Counted from the stretch's first letter, positions 51,069-61,700 are shown. The stretch is DNA of 64,000 bases from Negadavirga shengliensis (GCF_042652345.1 NZ_JBHSJJ010000002.1:310001-374000), one strand, 5' to 3'. The notes: a model not told the origin generated them from the sequence alone. Numbers and translations: made by a program.

Positions 51069-52148
51069 ATGGTGCCCCTTGAAAAACACGTAGAAACCCA
51101 CACCAAAAAACTGCAAACCTTGTTGGACAACGCCGTCGAAAACCGTTCTGCCCACGGCGTAGTACTTTCCATATATCACGAACAAAAGGAAAAGTTTTCA
51201 TGGACAGGGGCCTCCGGAGACCTATTACCCGACCAGCCTTATTTTCTGTCCAGTGTGGCCAAACTGCACATCACTGCCCTGATCATGAAATTAAGGGTAA
51301 GGGGCAAACTCCAACTCAGTGATAGCCTGTGCCGGCACATTCCCGAAAAGGAGATTAAGGGGCTGCACCGTTTGAAAGATCAGGATTATACCGATAAAAT
51401 CACCTTATTGCATTTACTCAGCCATCGTTCCGGATTGCCTGATTATTTTGATTATCCTATTATGGGTGAATCTACCCTCAGGGAAGATTTAATTGCGGGA
51501 ATTGACCGTTCCTGGACCTTCGGGCAAATGATAAATACCGTCAGCAAGATGGATTCCCTGTTCAAACCGGGGCAAAAAGGCAAAATCCATTATTCCGATA
51601 CCAATTTCCAATTGTTGGTAAAAGTAATTGAAAACATCTGCGGGGAACCTGTCCTTAAGGTATTGGAGGAGTTCCATTTTGGGCCGCTGGGCCTTACAGA
51701 AACATACATTTACGGAGACATCAAAGACCGAACGCCAGCCGTCTTCTATCATCAGGACAAAAAACTGTTTATCCCTAAAGCCATGGCTTCTTTTGGAGCA
51801 GACGGGGGATTGGTAAGTACAGCCCCGGAAAACATGGCCTTTTTAAAGGCTTTTTTTCACGGGCATCTTTTTCCACAGGAATACTTAAGCGAAATGCAAA
51901 ACTGGGTACATGTGAGCAAGAGCTTCTATTATGGGTGGGGCCTCAGCTTGTACAGAAAGCCGTGGTACACACCTCCTTTCGGACAGACTCCGGATATAAT
52001 CGGTCACACAGGCATGACAGGATCCTTTGCGTTTTATATTCCTGAGAATAAATTGTTTCTTACAGGAACCGTGAACCAATTGGCGGAAAAATCCCTTCCC
52101 TACAAACTGGCTATGGACGTAGCAGGGATCTTGTCAGTCAACCATTAA
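51069..52148 (+). CDS. Class C beta-lactamase-type serine hydrolase
   Basis: A 359-residue protein of the beta-lactamase/penicillin-binding fold. The catalytic S-x-x-K motif is FLSSVAKLHITA, motif two is YSDTNFQ (Y-x-D instead of Y-x-N), and GHTGMTGS supplies H-T-G in place of K-T-G. No clear signal peptide is seen, so it may be cytosolic. Such proteins include esterases, peptidases and amidases; true beta-lactamase activity is unlikely given the motif variants. Transcribed alone, divergent from mgtA. Confidence 0.87.
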   Translation: MVPLEKHVETHTKKLQTLLDNAVENRSAHGVVLSIYHEQKEKFSWTGASGDLLPDQPYFLSSVAKLHITALIMKLRVRGKLQLSDSLCRHIPEKEIKGLHRLKDQDYTDKITLLHLLSHRSGLPDYFDYPIMGESTLREDLIAGIDRSWTFGQMINTVSKMDSLFKPGQKGKIHYSDTNFQLLVKVIENICGEPVLKVLEEFHFGPLGLTETYIYGDIKDRTPAVFYHQDKKLFIPKAMASFGADGGLVSTAPENMAFLKAFFHGHLFPQEYLSEMQNWVHVSKSFYYGWGLSLYRKPWYTPPFGQTPDIIGHTGMTGSFAFYIPENKLFLTGTVNQLAEKSLPYKLAMDVAGILSVNH

Positions 52149-52301
52149 ACAGCCGCAGGGAAAGCCTCAATTTTCCAATCCAAGTTCATGATTGCTGATA
52201 CATGTCCGCACTCTACCCTCAAACTTGACCATCCTGCTGACAATTTACAGATGTAAATCAATCGACAAAAACGATTATGGTTCTTATGGGTTTGGCTTCG
52301 G

Positions 52302-53168
52302 TCAACTTTCCCCCATTTTCAATTTCCCTTGGCGGATGATCTTCTTGCTCTCTGCCCCTTTGACGGGACCGAGGTTTTCATCCAACCAAATAATGGCTCC
52401 GGTAGGACACCGCTGTATCGGTACCTGGGTTTGGTGATCCCCACTGTAATCTATCACAGGAAGGTTGTCTTTCATTGTAATAAAGCCCCCCTTTGCGTCC
52501 ATGGCGCACTTCCCGCAGGCGGTACAGCCTACTGCACATTCCGCCAGCACCGCATCTCCTGCATCCAGACTCTTGCAGGCTACCCATAGCCGGTGGCTTA
52601 CGGGCTCAAGGGAAAAAAGATCCTTGGGACAAACCTCCACACAATCGCCGCAAGCAGTACATTTGTCCTCATCAACAACAGGCAGCCCAAACGCATTCAT
52701 GCCGATCGCATCAAAATCGCAGACTGCTTCACAATCCCCATACCCCAAGCACCCCCATGAACAACCTTTTCCCCCTCCGGAAACAAGGGAGGCAGCCCTA
52801 CAGCTTTCAAGGCCTCCATACTGGGCACGAACAATAGCGACATTGCTCCCACCCGCGCAGGCCAACCTGGCCACCCGCTTTTCCCCCGATCCGGCATCCA
52901 CCCCAAGGTAACTGGCAATGGCATTTACGCCCTCTTTGCTACTCACAGTACATTTTCCGGGAAGTGTTTCTCCTTTGACCAGCCCCTCTGCAAACGGACG
53001 GCACCCCGGATAACCACATGCACCACAATTGGCATGGGGCAACATCCCTTCTACCTCGTCTATGCGGGGGTCCTCATAGACATAAAGCTTCTTGTTGGCC
53101 GTGATCAGCATCAATGCCAATAGAAGCGTCAATCCACCCAAAGCGAGCAATGCTATTAATATCGTCAT
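52302..53168 (-). CDS. rnfB: Rnf electron-transport complex subunit B
   Basis: A 288-residue iron-sulfur protein that accepts electrons from ferredoxin. The N-terminal membrane anchor spans about 1-23. The Rnf/Fer4 four-Cys domain follows (HANCGACGYPGCRPFAEG ... GKCTV). Ferredoxin-type 4Fe-4S sites follow: CSWGCLGYGDCEAVC, KCTACGDCVEVCPKD and AVGCTACGKCAM, with a final RCPTGAI. It ends the operon rather than opening it, and is separated from rnfA by a mini-protein and an FNR gene. Order C-D-G-E-A-B is as in acetogenic clostridia. A 176-base gap upstream could hold an extra promoter. Confidence 0.95.
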   Translation of the reverse strand: MTILIALLALGGLTLLLALMLITANKKLYVYEDPRIDEVEGMLPHANCGACGYPGCRPFAEGLVKGETLPGKCTVSSKEGVNAIASYLGVDAGSGEKRVARLACAGGSNVAIVRAQYGGLESCRAASLVSGGGKGCSWGCLGYGDCEAVCDFDAIGMNAFGLPVVDEDKCTACGDCVEVCPKDLFSLEPVSHRLWVACKSLDAGDAVLAECAVGCTACGKCAMDAKGGFITMKDNLPVIDYSGDHQTQVPIQRCPTGAIIWLDENLGPVKGAESKKIIRQGKLKMGES

Positions 53169-53344
53169 GCTATTGTAGTATTAAAGGCGCATCCAACTTA
53201 TGGATTATAATTATTCCAAGGCCACCGGGTGTCACGTTACAACTACCTTGATGCTTACCCCTATTCTCCGATAAGGGAAGGAATGAAGGGCGAGCGAAGG
53301 AGAAAGCCGCTCAATATATGACAGACCGTTGGTTATCGTCGGAA

Positions 53345-54202
53345 TCAATAAATTACCTCTGCAAATTTTTTCCCGGCGACCAATTCCGCCTTCCTGTTTT
53401 CCCATTTCTCTTGTGACCCCATAATGTTGGCAAATGCTTTATCGAGGTTTTGCTTCACTTTTTCATATCCCGCGATATAGATATAAGTATGGGTCTGGGA
53501 TAACATCTCCAGGATTTCATCCGCTCTTTCCTCAATGGCAGCATCCAGGGAGATGGGATCAGACCAATGTGGCCGGGGACTCAATGCGTGAAAGGCCTGG
53601 AAGGTTTTCTCATCATAATAATTGGTCAGGTCACCGTCTTTGTCGTTTAGGTACAAAAGCTCCAGTCCACTTTTTGCCCCGTAAAACAGAATGATTTTTC
53701 CCTTAAAATCCTTTTCATGACTGTAAATATGTTTGACAAAAGCCCTGAAAGGAGCAATCCCCGTTCCCATCCCTATCAAAATCAAATTGGCATTTTTGTC
53801 TTCCGGGACTTTAAATGGCAACTCAAAAGGGCCGGTGATGGTAATTTCATCCCCTACTTTCCGGTCACAGAGATAATTGGAGCTGACTCCGGGATACAAT
53901 TCGCCGTTGAAATCATCCACGTACGTGCAGCGCTTCACGAGCATGGTAATCTGCGTTTTACCGTTCTTTTTGGCAGGAAGATCGGCCACACTGTACAGCC
54001 GGTGATGGAAGGTATTGCCGAATTCGCCGTCATGCCGCAACAAGACCCCAAAGGTTTGATCCACCTCACAATGAAAATCCGCACCGTTGACCTCCAGCAA
54101 AATCTCGCGTATCTCTTCTGCGTCGGGAGGGGTGAGGCGCTGTGTTTTCTTCACTTTCGCTTTATACTGATTTTTTGTACTATATTCTGATAAATAGGTC
54201 AT
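53345..54202 (-). CDS. Plant-type ferredoxin-NADP+ reductase
   Basis: A 285-residue FAD protein. The ATG at 54202 is used; the open frame continues upstream into the Cys-rich mini-protein, so the longer start is wrong. FAD-binding motif HHRLYSVAD (R-x-Y-S), then ELYPGVSSNYLCD, the NADP-binding GMGTGIAPFRAFVKHIY, and YIYIAGYEKVKQNLDKAF. It ends in VIY, with the aromatic C-terminal residue that covers the flavin in plant-type FNRs. It transfers electrons between ferredoxin and NADP(H). Its position between rnfA and rnfB suggests it works with the Rnf complex or the upstream PFOR. It lacks the NqrF membrane helix and 2Fe-2S domain, so it is not NqrF. Confidence 0.9.
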   Translation of the reverse strand: MTYLSEYSTKNQYKAKVKKTQRLTPPDAEEIREILLEVNGADFHCEVDQTFGVLLRHDGEFGNTFHHRLYSVADLPAKKNGKTQITMLVKRCTYVDDFNGELYPGVSSNYLCDRKVGDEITITGPFELPFKVPEDKNANLILIGMGTGIAPFRAFVKHIYSHEKDFKGKIILFYGAKSGLELLYLNDKDGDLTNYYDEKTFQAFHALSPRPHWSDPISLDAAIEERADEILEMLSQTHTYIYIAGYEKVKQNLDKAFANIMGSQEKWENRKAELVAGKKFAEVIY

Positions 54203-54230
54203 GGCATTTAAATTTTGTATTGAAACTGTT

Positions 54231-54422
54231 TTATACCGGTTTTTCTTTCTTACAGACTTTGCCGCAACCACAGTTGCCGCAGCTTCTGCGCTCTGCCAAA
54301 ACATCTTCATCAGAGATGTTTTCAGAGAAGGTTTTTTTCCAAAGTGATTGTACCAAAGCCCAGGAAAGCATCAACACCACTATCCCAACAATCCCTATCA
54401 CATATGTCATTGTGGCTTCCAT
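54231..54422 (-). CDS. Cys-rich single-span membrane mini-protein
   Basis: A 63-residue protein: one membrane helix at about 5-28 (VIGIVGIVVLMLSWALVQSL), a charged linker, and a Cys cluster CGNCGCGKVC near the C-terminus. It resembles FeoB-associated Cys-rich membrane proteins in layout, but no feo genes are present. It is eight bases downstream of rnfA and 28 upstream of the FNR, so it is part of the Rnf operon. The four Cys could bind a metal or Fe-S cluster at the membrane surface. Role unknown; see findings. Confidence 0.8.
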   Translation of the reverse strand: MEATMTYVIGIVGIVVLMLSWALVQSLWKKTFSENISDEDVLAERRSCGNCGCGKVCKKEKPV

Positions 54423-54430
54423 CGTGTTTT

Positions 54431-55012
54431 TTATGATCCCAAACCTGAAAATCCCATAAAAGTCAAAGACAGGATCCCCGCGATCAACAGGGTAATTGCA
54501 GTGCCCTTTGCTATTTTGGGAACATCCGCAAATTCCAGCTGTTCCCTTAAACCGGCGATAAGCACCAAAGCCAGCGTAAAACCGGCACCGGCACCTAAGG
54601 CATAGACCAAACTTTCCAATATGCCGTATCCTTTGCTCGTCTGGAACAACGCCAACCCCAGAATTGCACAGTTGGTGGTTATCAAAGGGAGAAATATCCC
54701 CAGTGTCCGAAACAATGCGGGACTCATTTTTTTGATAATCATTTCCACAAGCTGCACCGTGGAAGCGATGACCACAATGAAGCTGATCAACTGTAGGAAG
54801 GGAGCGTTGATCGCAACCAGCAGCGCATGGATACCATAGGCACAGACCGAACTGATCACCATCACAAAAGTCACGGCAGCGCCCATTTTGGAAGCGGTCT
54901 CCATTTTACCGGAAACACCCAAAAAGGGGCAGATACCCAGGAAATAGGCCAGTACAAAATTGTTGATCAGGCTGGCATTGATAAAGATGTACCACAACGA
55001 TTCCGTTTTCAT
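54431..55012 (-). CDS. rnfA: Rnf electron-transport complex subunit A
   Basis: A 193-residue six-helix membrane subunit. The start ATG at 55012 overlaps the rnfE stop by four bases (ATGA); an upstream start would lie inside rnfE. Signature segments are LINNFVLAYFLGICPFLGVSGK and TTNCAILGLALFQTSKGYG, with conserved Cys in each half of the protein thought to ligate an intramembrane 2Fe-2S cluster shared with RnfE. Together with D and E it forms the ion-translocating core. Confidence 0.95.
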   Translation of the reverse strand: MKTESLWYIFINASLINNFVLAYFLGICPFLGVSGKMETASKMGAAVTFVMVISSVCAYGIHALLVAINAPFLQLISFIVVIASTVQLVEMIIKKMSPALFRTLGIFLPLITTNCAILGLALFQTSKGYGILESLVYALGAGAGFTLALVLIAGLREQLEFADVPKIAKGTAITLLIAGILSLTFMGFSGLGS

Positions 55013-55650
55013 GCTTTCTCCTGCTTTAGTTTGAAATAATTGAAATGGAGCAGCCATAATGCCAAGGTGAAAAAACCGCCCGCCGGTAAAATCATGATGA
55101 TCCATTCCTGGAATGATTCAGGGAAAACCGCAAAACCGAAAAGGGTCCCGTTTCCCAATATTTCTCTGACCGCACCCAAGCAAAACAGTGCGAAGATGAA
55201 GCCTGTGCCCATTCCCAAGGCATCCATAGCAGATTTCTCCATGGTATTTTTTGAGGCAAAGGCCTCCGCCCGGCTAAGGATCAGACAATTCACCACAATC
55301 AATGAAATAAAAGCACCGAGGTTTTTATGCAAATCCACACTGATGGCTTGGATAGCGTAATCCACGATGGTGACGAAAGTGGCAATAATCAAAATGTATG
55401 AAGCAATCCGTACCTGTTTGGGGATAAAATGGCGGAGGGAAGACACCAGCACATTGGACATCAGCAGGACAAAGGCAGTTGCAAGGCCCATCGCAAGCGC
55501 GTTCATGGCTGTATTCGATACCGCCAGAACCGGACACATCCCCAATACCTGTACAAAAACAGGATTATCACGCCATAGCCCTTTCATAAATTCATCCGTG
55601 GAGCCTAGGGCTGCTTTTGGTTCTTTCTTTTTGGCTATTTCAGGAGTCAT
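55009..55650 (-). CDS. rnfE: Rnf electron-transport complex subunit E
   Basis: A 213-residue six-helix subunit paralogous to RnfA. NPVFVQVLGMCPVLAVSNTA and LIVVNCLILSRAEAFASKN carry the conserved Cys residues proposed to bind the shared membrane Fe-S cluster. ATG 55650 overlaps rnfG by four bases. Confidence 0.95.
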   Translation of the reverse strand: MTPEIAKKKEPKAALGSTDEFMKGLWRDNPVFVQVLGMCPVLAVSNTAMNALAMGLATAFVLLMSNVLVSSLRHFIPKQVRIASYILIIATFVTIVDYAIQAISVDLHKNLGAFISLIVVNCLILSRAEAFASKNTMEKSAMDALGMGTGFIFALFCLGAVREILGNGTLFGFAVFPESFQEWIIMILPAGGFFTLALWLLHFNYFKLKQEKA

Positions 55651-56354
55651 TTGGGCAAGGGTTTGTGGTGGGGTTTAAAATTATCCTGCTGCTGATAGAT
55701 TGTGGGAATCAGTCTTGCGGAGCTTTCTCCTATGATATTGCCTATGGTCCTTGAGGAAATGGTGGCACCGGTTATCCCTTCCACTTCCCAAGGCTTTGTT
55801 TTGGCACCGGATTTTACCGGAATTACAGGGTTCACCATGCGGCTGAAATCATCAGACAAAGACACGTCCAGGGCATCAAAGTTGGCTAGGAAATTGGCAT
55901 CCTTTTCTATTTTGTCCCCCAACCCCGGCGTCTCTTTGCTTTCAAGCACATAAAAGCCAATAATGGTTTGGGTGAAAGGGTCATAGCCATACAGAATCCG
56001 GATGATATCCGCATAACCCTGTCCGCTTGCCTCAACCCCTATTCCGGTAAGCGCTCCCTGCTCATCGAAGCCGGCATACACTAAAGTTTTGCTTCTGTCT
56101 TTTCCATCCGAAGGGGTGAAAATACCCTCTCCGCCCAATTCATAAATTGTCATCCTTGTGGTCCCGGGCAAAACTTCAAAAATGGCTGCTTCCAAAGCTT
56201 CAGCTTTGAGTGTTTCTATCCTTCCACGTGTTCCCTCATAAGTCATTACAATCAGCAAAGCGCACAACACCCCTATACCAACCATGGCCTTGAGCATCTT
56301 ACCACTCCCTTCAATCCCTGTTGTACCAGGGGCTATGGTCTTATGTGCGTTCAT
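55647..56354 (-). CDS. rnfG: Rnf electron-transport complex subunit G
   Basis: A 235-residue periplasmic flavoprotein with one N-terminal helix (about 20-42). The covalent FMN site is the Thr in EGITGATISSRT (S/T-G-A-T motif). The core FMN-binding domain includes LGDKIEKDANF and ESKETPGLG. It passes electrons between RnfD/A/E and the cytoplasmic RnfC/B on the other side. The start overlaps rnfD by 14 bases. Confidence 0.94.
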   Translation of the reverse strand: MNAHKTIAPGTTGIEGSGKMLKAMVGIGVLCALLIVMTYEGTRGRIETLKAEALEAAIFEVLPGTTRMTIYELGGEGIFTPSDGKDRSKTLVYAGFDEQGALTGIGVEASGQGYADIIRILYGYDPFTQTIIGFYVLESKETPGLGDKIEKDANFLANFDALDVSLSDDFSRMVNPVIPVKSGAKTKPWEVEGITGATISSRTIGNIIGESSARLIPTIYQQQDNFKPHHKPLPK

Positions 56355-57363
56355 TTTTTTTATTTTTAGTACCGTATACCCTTGGCTTGATCATATTGTC
56401 AATATGAGGAGACAGGGCATTTCCTAATAAGATCGCGTACATGACGCCTTCGGGCAGCCCTCCCCATATGCGGATAGTGACTACCAGTAAGCCAATGAAA
56501 ACCCCATACACAACCACCCCCCTAGGGGTAATAGGTGAGCCAACCATGTCGGTAGCCATGAATACAGCTCCCAGCATCAATCCGCCTGACAGGAGCATAA
56601 ATACAGGTGATGGGTAGGCCTGGTTGTCGAAAAGATAAAGAACACCACTGAACAGAAAAACTGTGGAAAGTATGGATACCGGAATGCGCCAGTTCATCAT
56701 TTTTCTGGCGACCAGATATATCCCGCCCAACGCGATCAGAAGGCCGCTGGTTTCTCCAATGGAACCACTGACCAGTCCCAAGGCCAGTTCTGTAGAATCT
56801 GTAACTACCTGGTCAAATTTGAAAGCAGAAAGCGGCGTAGCTCCTGAAATGCCATCCACTACCGGTTTTGCGAAGGGAAATGTCAACAGGGACCCGGAAA
56901 GGCTGGAGAACCTTCCTTCCAGGAAGGCGGGATGCCAGGTGGTAATGGCCACAGGAAACGCTGCCTGGAGAAAAGCCCTTCCCACCAATGCGGGGTTAAA
57001 TACATTCATCCCCAGACCCCCAAAAACGAATTTCCCCAATGAAATGGCCAACACCCCGCCAAGGAATGTCATCCAAAGGGGAAATACAGGAGGCAATGTC
57101 AATCCCAACAACAGCCCGGTAATGACCGCAGACCAATCAGAAACCGTGCTTTCCTGTTTGGACAATTTACACAGCAAATGTTCTGTAAACACACTGCTTA
57201 TGATGGCTGTGATGATGACAAACAAGGCATTGATTCCAAAAGAAAAGACTGAAAAAAGCGCTACCGGCACCAATGTCCAGACGACATGCCTCATGATCAT
57301 ATCCGTTTTTATCCCCTTGCTGATATGTGGAGAAGTACTGATATGTAGGGTCTTGCTAAACAT
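56341..57363 (-). CDS. rnfD: Rnf electron-transport complex subunit D
   Basis: A 340-residue subunit with about nine membrane helices. The ATG at 57363 is used, overlapping rnfC by eight bases; the longer open frame to 57471 lies inside rnfC. The covalent FMN Thr is in DGISGATPLSAFK. Other family segments are MIMRHVVWTLVPVALFSVF, LGKFVFGGLGMNVFNPALV and GGLMLGAVFMATDMVGSP. It is part of the membrane core that couples ferredoxin oxidation to Na+ or H+ transport. Confidence 0.95.
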   Translation of the reverse strand: MFSKTLHISTSPHISKGIKTDMIMRHVVWTLVPVALFSVFSFGINALFVIITAIISSVFTEHLLCKLSKQESTVSDWSAVITGLLLGLTLPPVFPLWMTFLGGVLAISLGKFVFGGLGMNVFNPALVGRAFLQAAFPVAITTWHPAFLEGRFSSLSGSLLTFPFAKPVVDGISGATPLSAFKFDQVVTDSTELALGLVSGSIGETSGLLIALGGIYLVARKMMNWRIPVSILSTVFLFSGVLYLFDNQAYPSPVFMLLSGGLMLGAVFMATDMVGSPITPRGVVVYGVFIGLLVVTIRIWGGLPEGVMYAILLGNALSPHIDNMIKPRVYGTKNKKNERT

Positions 57364-58708
57364 TGCTGATTGCTTTTTTGGAATTACTGCGTTTTCGGAT
57401 GATTTCTTTGGACAGGCGGAAATATTGAACCAGAGGAATATTTGAGGGGCAGACATACGAGCAGGAACCACACTCGAAACAATCCATCAAATGGTAATCA
57501 TCTACCATGGTGTCGTATGCTCCCGCTTTTGCCAAAATGCCGAGTTTGGAAGGGTTCAGAAAAATAGCACAGGCATCCACACAGGCCCCACACCGGATAC
57601 ATGGGTATACTTTATCCGTTTGTTTGACATTTTCCTCTCCAAAAGCTACAACCCCCGAGGTGCCTTTGACAATGGAAATATCCAGGCTTGAGACAGCCAT
57701 TCCCATCATGGGCCCTCCCATGTATACTTCGCTGAGCTTGTCAGCGGCCCCAGCCTGTTCCAGCACATAACGCAAGGGCGTACCAATCGGAACAAGATAA
57801 TTCCCCTTTTTCCTGATCGCAGGACCTGTGATGGTTATCACCCGTTCCTGAATACCACGTCCATGTGGAAGCAATCTCCCGATCTCCGCGGTGGTAGCCA
57901 CGTTGACGACCACAGCATTGACATCTATGGGCAGTCCCCCTGATGGGACTTCTTTTCCCAGCAATGAGGTAATCAGCATTTTCTCAGCCCCTTGAGGATA
58001 CTTGACGGGAACCACTTTTATGATCACGGGAAGTCTTTCGGGAATTTGGGTAGCCAGATAGTCAGCCGCATCCTGCTTATTTGCCTCTATCCCAATGATA
58101 ACCTGCTGGGCCCCGGTAGCTTTGAGCAAATACCGGATCCCCATCATGATATCCCCCGCCTGCTCCAGCATCACCCGGTGGTCCGTAGTGAGGTAGGGTT
58201 CACATTCAACACCATTGATGATCAGGTGTTCGCAGGTTTTACCATCCGGGATTTTCAGTTTGACATGCGTGGGAAAAGCCGCCCCTCCCAACCCCACGAT
58301 ACCGGCATCCTGGATACCTTTTAGGATCCGGTCCGGACCCGCGGTTTCGAGGTCAACGGGAATCCCTTCGATCACCTCCTGACCGGAAGAAGGAAAAGGT
58401 TCCAGGTATATACCTAAGGACATTTTCCCGGAAATCAGCCTCACACTGGTTATTTTTCGGATTGTACCCGTGACAGGGGAATGCAAAGGAACTGACATAT
58501 AGCCATTGGCCTTCGCCAAAATTTGTCCCCTCAGCACTTCCTGACCCTCCCTCACGACGATGTCCGAAGGTTTTCCCAAATGTTGCGACACAGGCAATAT
58601 GAACATGGGGGCAAAAGGAAACTGCCGAATGGGAAGCCCATTGGTTTCCTCCTTGTGTTCGGGAGGATGGATTCCGTGTTTGAAACTATGGGTGTTAAAA
58701 GTCAGCAC
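57356..58708 (-). CDS. rnfC: Rnf electron-transport complex subunit C
   Basis: A 450-residue NADH-binding subunit. A GTG at 58708 gives the expected N-terminus (LTFNTHSFKHGIHPPEHKE) with a four-base gap to the PFOR stop; the ATG at 58753 would start inside that gene. An SLBB-like region and the NAD/FMN-binding part VGLGGAAFPTHVKLKIPDG are present. Two 4Fe-4S ferredoxin motifs end the protein: PCIRCGACVDACAIFLNP and DCFECGSCSYVCPSNIP. It oxidises or reduces NAD(H) on the cytoplasmic face. It overlaps rnfD by eight bases, which indicates translational coupling. Confidence 0.94.
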   Translation of the reverse strand: MLTFNTHSFKHGIHPPEHKEETNGLPIRQFPFAPMFILPVSQHLGKPSDIVVREGQEVLRGQILAKANGYMSVPLHSPVTGTIRKITSVRLISGKMSLGIYLEPFPSSGQEVIEGIPVDLETAGPDRILKGIQDAGIVGLGGAAFPTHVKLKIPDGKTCEHLIINGVECEPYLTTDHRVMLEQAGDIMMGIRYLLKATGAQQVIIGIEANKQDAADYLATQIPERLPVIIKVVPVKYPQGAEKMLITSLLGKEVPSGGLPIDVNAVVVNVATTAEIGRLLPHGRGIQERVITITGPAIRKKGNYLVPIGTPLRYVLEQAGAADKLSEVYMGGPMMGMAVSSLDISIVKGTSGVVAFGEENVKQTDKVYPCIRCGACVDACAIFLNPSKLGILAKAGAYDTMVDDYHLMDCFECGSCSYVCPSNIPLVQYFRLSKEIIRKRSNSKKAISNV

Positions 58709-58712
58709 GGTA

Positions 58713-61700
58713 TCAATTGAATTTTTCGGCCCTTTTGATCCATTTGTCCACATCCTTCATATCCTTCTCTCTGGGAAGGCCTGGATGGATAACACCGGCC
58801 GTGCATTTTTCAGCGGCTTTGACCAAATCCATATAGCTCCCCCCGTCTGCATTTTTGATATAAGCCTTTTTATCTTCATTGTAGGTGAAAATATCAGGAT
58901 TGATTTTGATACATTCATCACAGGAAGTACAGTGTTCCGTTTCTACCCAAGGAGCCATAAAAGCACCGGTGTCCTTTGGAACCTGGGTTTCGGGCTCATC
59001 TGCTTTTTCATCTTCCATCGCCAGATCTATTATGCCTGCACCTTCATCCCCGGCCAACTTCATCAAGCCCCGTGCTATCCGGCTGACCACTTCAGCCCTT
59101 ACTTTACTTTCGACATCCTCTACGGGCCCGGTTTTCTCTGAGGAAACCCCTGCTATGGCTTTTAACATGAGCCAGAAGTCGCGGCGCTCCTCGCATGACT
59201 CCACCATGGTTTTGGCCACCATGACCCTGCTGAGCGTTTGTTTTCTGTCCACCGCCCAAATGAAGGGGAACTTGCCTTCCCTTTCTGCTTCATTCATCTC
59301 TAAAAAGTCAGAAAGCACCACCATATTCTCATTCCAGGTGTCCATTGGGGCTTTTCGAAAATGTTTTCTGAATCTGGCTTCTGTTAGCGCGAAGTCCGCA
59401 AAAGTCATGGCCACTTCCATGGATTTTTTCCGCCCATTTTCCATGTATTTCAGTTCATACTTGGGCCATATTTGATTCAAGGCAGGGTTTCCTTCCAGGT
59501 TAAAGGCTTCCTGAGGAGTAAGCCCTTTATCCGGATTGTAGCGGAAAATAGGATAAGCCCTTGATTCCATGGCGAGTTTTGCCTGATGCGCCCCCATATC
59601 GTCAGCAACACCATGTTCGGGTTGACAGGTGGTATACAGGTTGAACAGTGCCGGCCGTTTGGTCATCAGACCTTCTATGAACCCCTCAATCATCTGGCTG
59701 GTATTGGCCATTGTGGCCTGAAGCACATAAGTGTTTCTGTGGGCCATGGCAATTAACCCTATTTCTTTTCTTGGCTCGGGTTTGCCCTTCCAAACCTTTC
59801 CGTATTGGGCCATATCGGAAACCTGACCTATGAAGCCGGAAGTACAGGCTTGGCCGCCTGTGTTGGAATACACTTGCGTATCTACTACGACTACCTTTAT
59901 GGGTTTGCCGGAAGCCATCATCCTGGATAAATTCTGGAAACCGATGTCATACATGGCACCATCCCCACCCAGGGCAACAACAGGGGGACATAATTTCCAT
60001 TCTTCATCTGTAAACTGGCCCCAGTTGAAATAAGTAAAAAAATCCTTTTGCTCTTTTGAATTATAACTTCCCTTCAGTTCCAACTCTGCTTTGCGGATCA
60101 GTTTAAACCCGTCAGCCATTTTGGCCATGTGGCCCTCAAATATGCCCATAGCCATCGAAGTGCTGTCCTGAAACAAATGGTTGGCCCACGGAAACGGATA
60201 AGGATTATAAGGATAAGTACTTCCCCATACCGAGGTACATCCGGTGGAATTCGTCATACCCATATTGGACCTGCCTTTCCCAGTGGTCCCTGAGGTATAT
60301 TTCCATAATAATTTTTTCAAGCCACCAAGCACTTGGGTCATTTCAGCGAGCCATTCAGGGTCAATTGGCTCCGTTCCGTTTACTGATTCCATCCTGCTGG
60401 CGATACCCGAGACGGTAAGATCGCTACCCTTGAATTCCGAAACAATTCTGGACATCATTTCTGGGTCTGCTACTTTCAGGTTTTTCATCAATTGCAGTTG
60501 GATGTGCTTCTCCAGTTTATCCATGAGTTCCCGAAGATAGGCAACATGTTTTTCCACCCTGGGCAACATCAGGGAATCCACGGTGGCCATAAAAAGGTGA
60601 ACCACTGTTTTTTCAGAACAGCCCAGACAAGCTCCGTCCCCGCTGGCAAAACTCAGGTAGGCGTTCTTATCAAGCAGCATGGTTTCCAAGGGACCTATCC
60701 GTTCTTCCAGGTCGGCAATGCGGTTGAATTTTTTAGGGGTATTGGGCAAATCCTTCCAAAAGCTCCATTCTTCGCGGAGTCGGCTCACCGACTCCTCGGT
60801 TTGCTTGACGATCCGGAGCGCATCATCGTCGCAGACTGCCACGCATTCCATGCAGCCCTTGCAGGTATTGGGATTGACAGTGATGCTGAATAAGCCCCCG
60901 CTGTTGGGCTGCTTTTTCTCATGGAGTTCGTAATAGGGCCGGGTAAGTGCAAACTGGAAATCACCCAGTTCGTCCTTGAACCATCCCAACTCAGTAACCA
61001 ATAGGGGATTGTTTTTCTCTCTGCCGATCACCTCATCTATGGCTTCCTTGATCAGAAGGTTCACAGTGATGCCATCACGGGGTCCGTTGAACAAGGCCCT
61101 GATCGCCGGCTCAATTTGTTTGATGGTTTTGGGGAGGTATTCCAGCTTTTCGTGCTTTTTCTTCACCCTTTTCAGAACAGCGTCGAGCACATCTGACAAT
61201 TCACTGACCAACCCTGGTATCGCCGTATCCGGACAAACGGTATAGCAGTCGCCACAGGCTGTACAGTTATTGGGTACCCACTCCGGATGCTCAAACCGTA
61301 TTCCAGTCATGTCCCTGAAAAGGGAAGAAGCAGCAGGGATGACGCTCAGCCCAATAAATGGATCCGTTAAATTGTCGTTTCCTTTGCCAGTTTGGTAGAA
61401 ACTGCCGGTTTGCTCCCAAAACCTGTGAATATCACTGAGGCTGGATTTGCTTACCGGCGTCTCCTTGAGCATGGTGGGGATGGGAACCACTTCCCGACCA
61501 TTGGTCTTTTCTCCGTTTTCTCCTATAACTTTGTTTTTGATCTCGAATACTTCATCAAATCCCCGTTTGACCACGCGCATGTTATCATCCACTACGCGTT
61601 GGCCCTTGCTTCCGAATTTATGCTGCAACTGCCCTTCAATGGCTTTCAGCAGTGTAACATCCGTCAATCCTGCCTTTTGCATCAAAGGAGACGCGGCGAA

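Noticed and set aside
53345..54310. Reading the FNR as an NqrF homologue with a long N-terminus
   Set aside because: The extra residues come from the mini-protein's DNA in another frame, and no membrane helix or 2Fe-2S motif is present.
57364..57471. Upstream extension of rnfD into rnfC
   Set aside because: Lies within the rnfC Fe-S coding region; the ATG at 57363 fits the family start.
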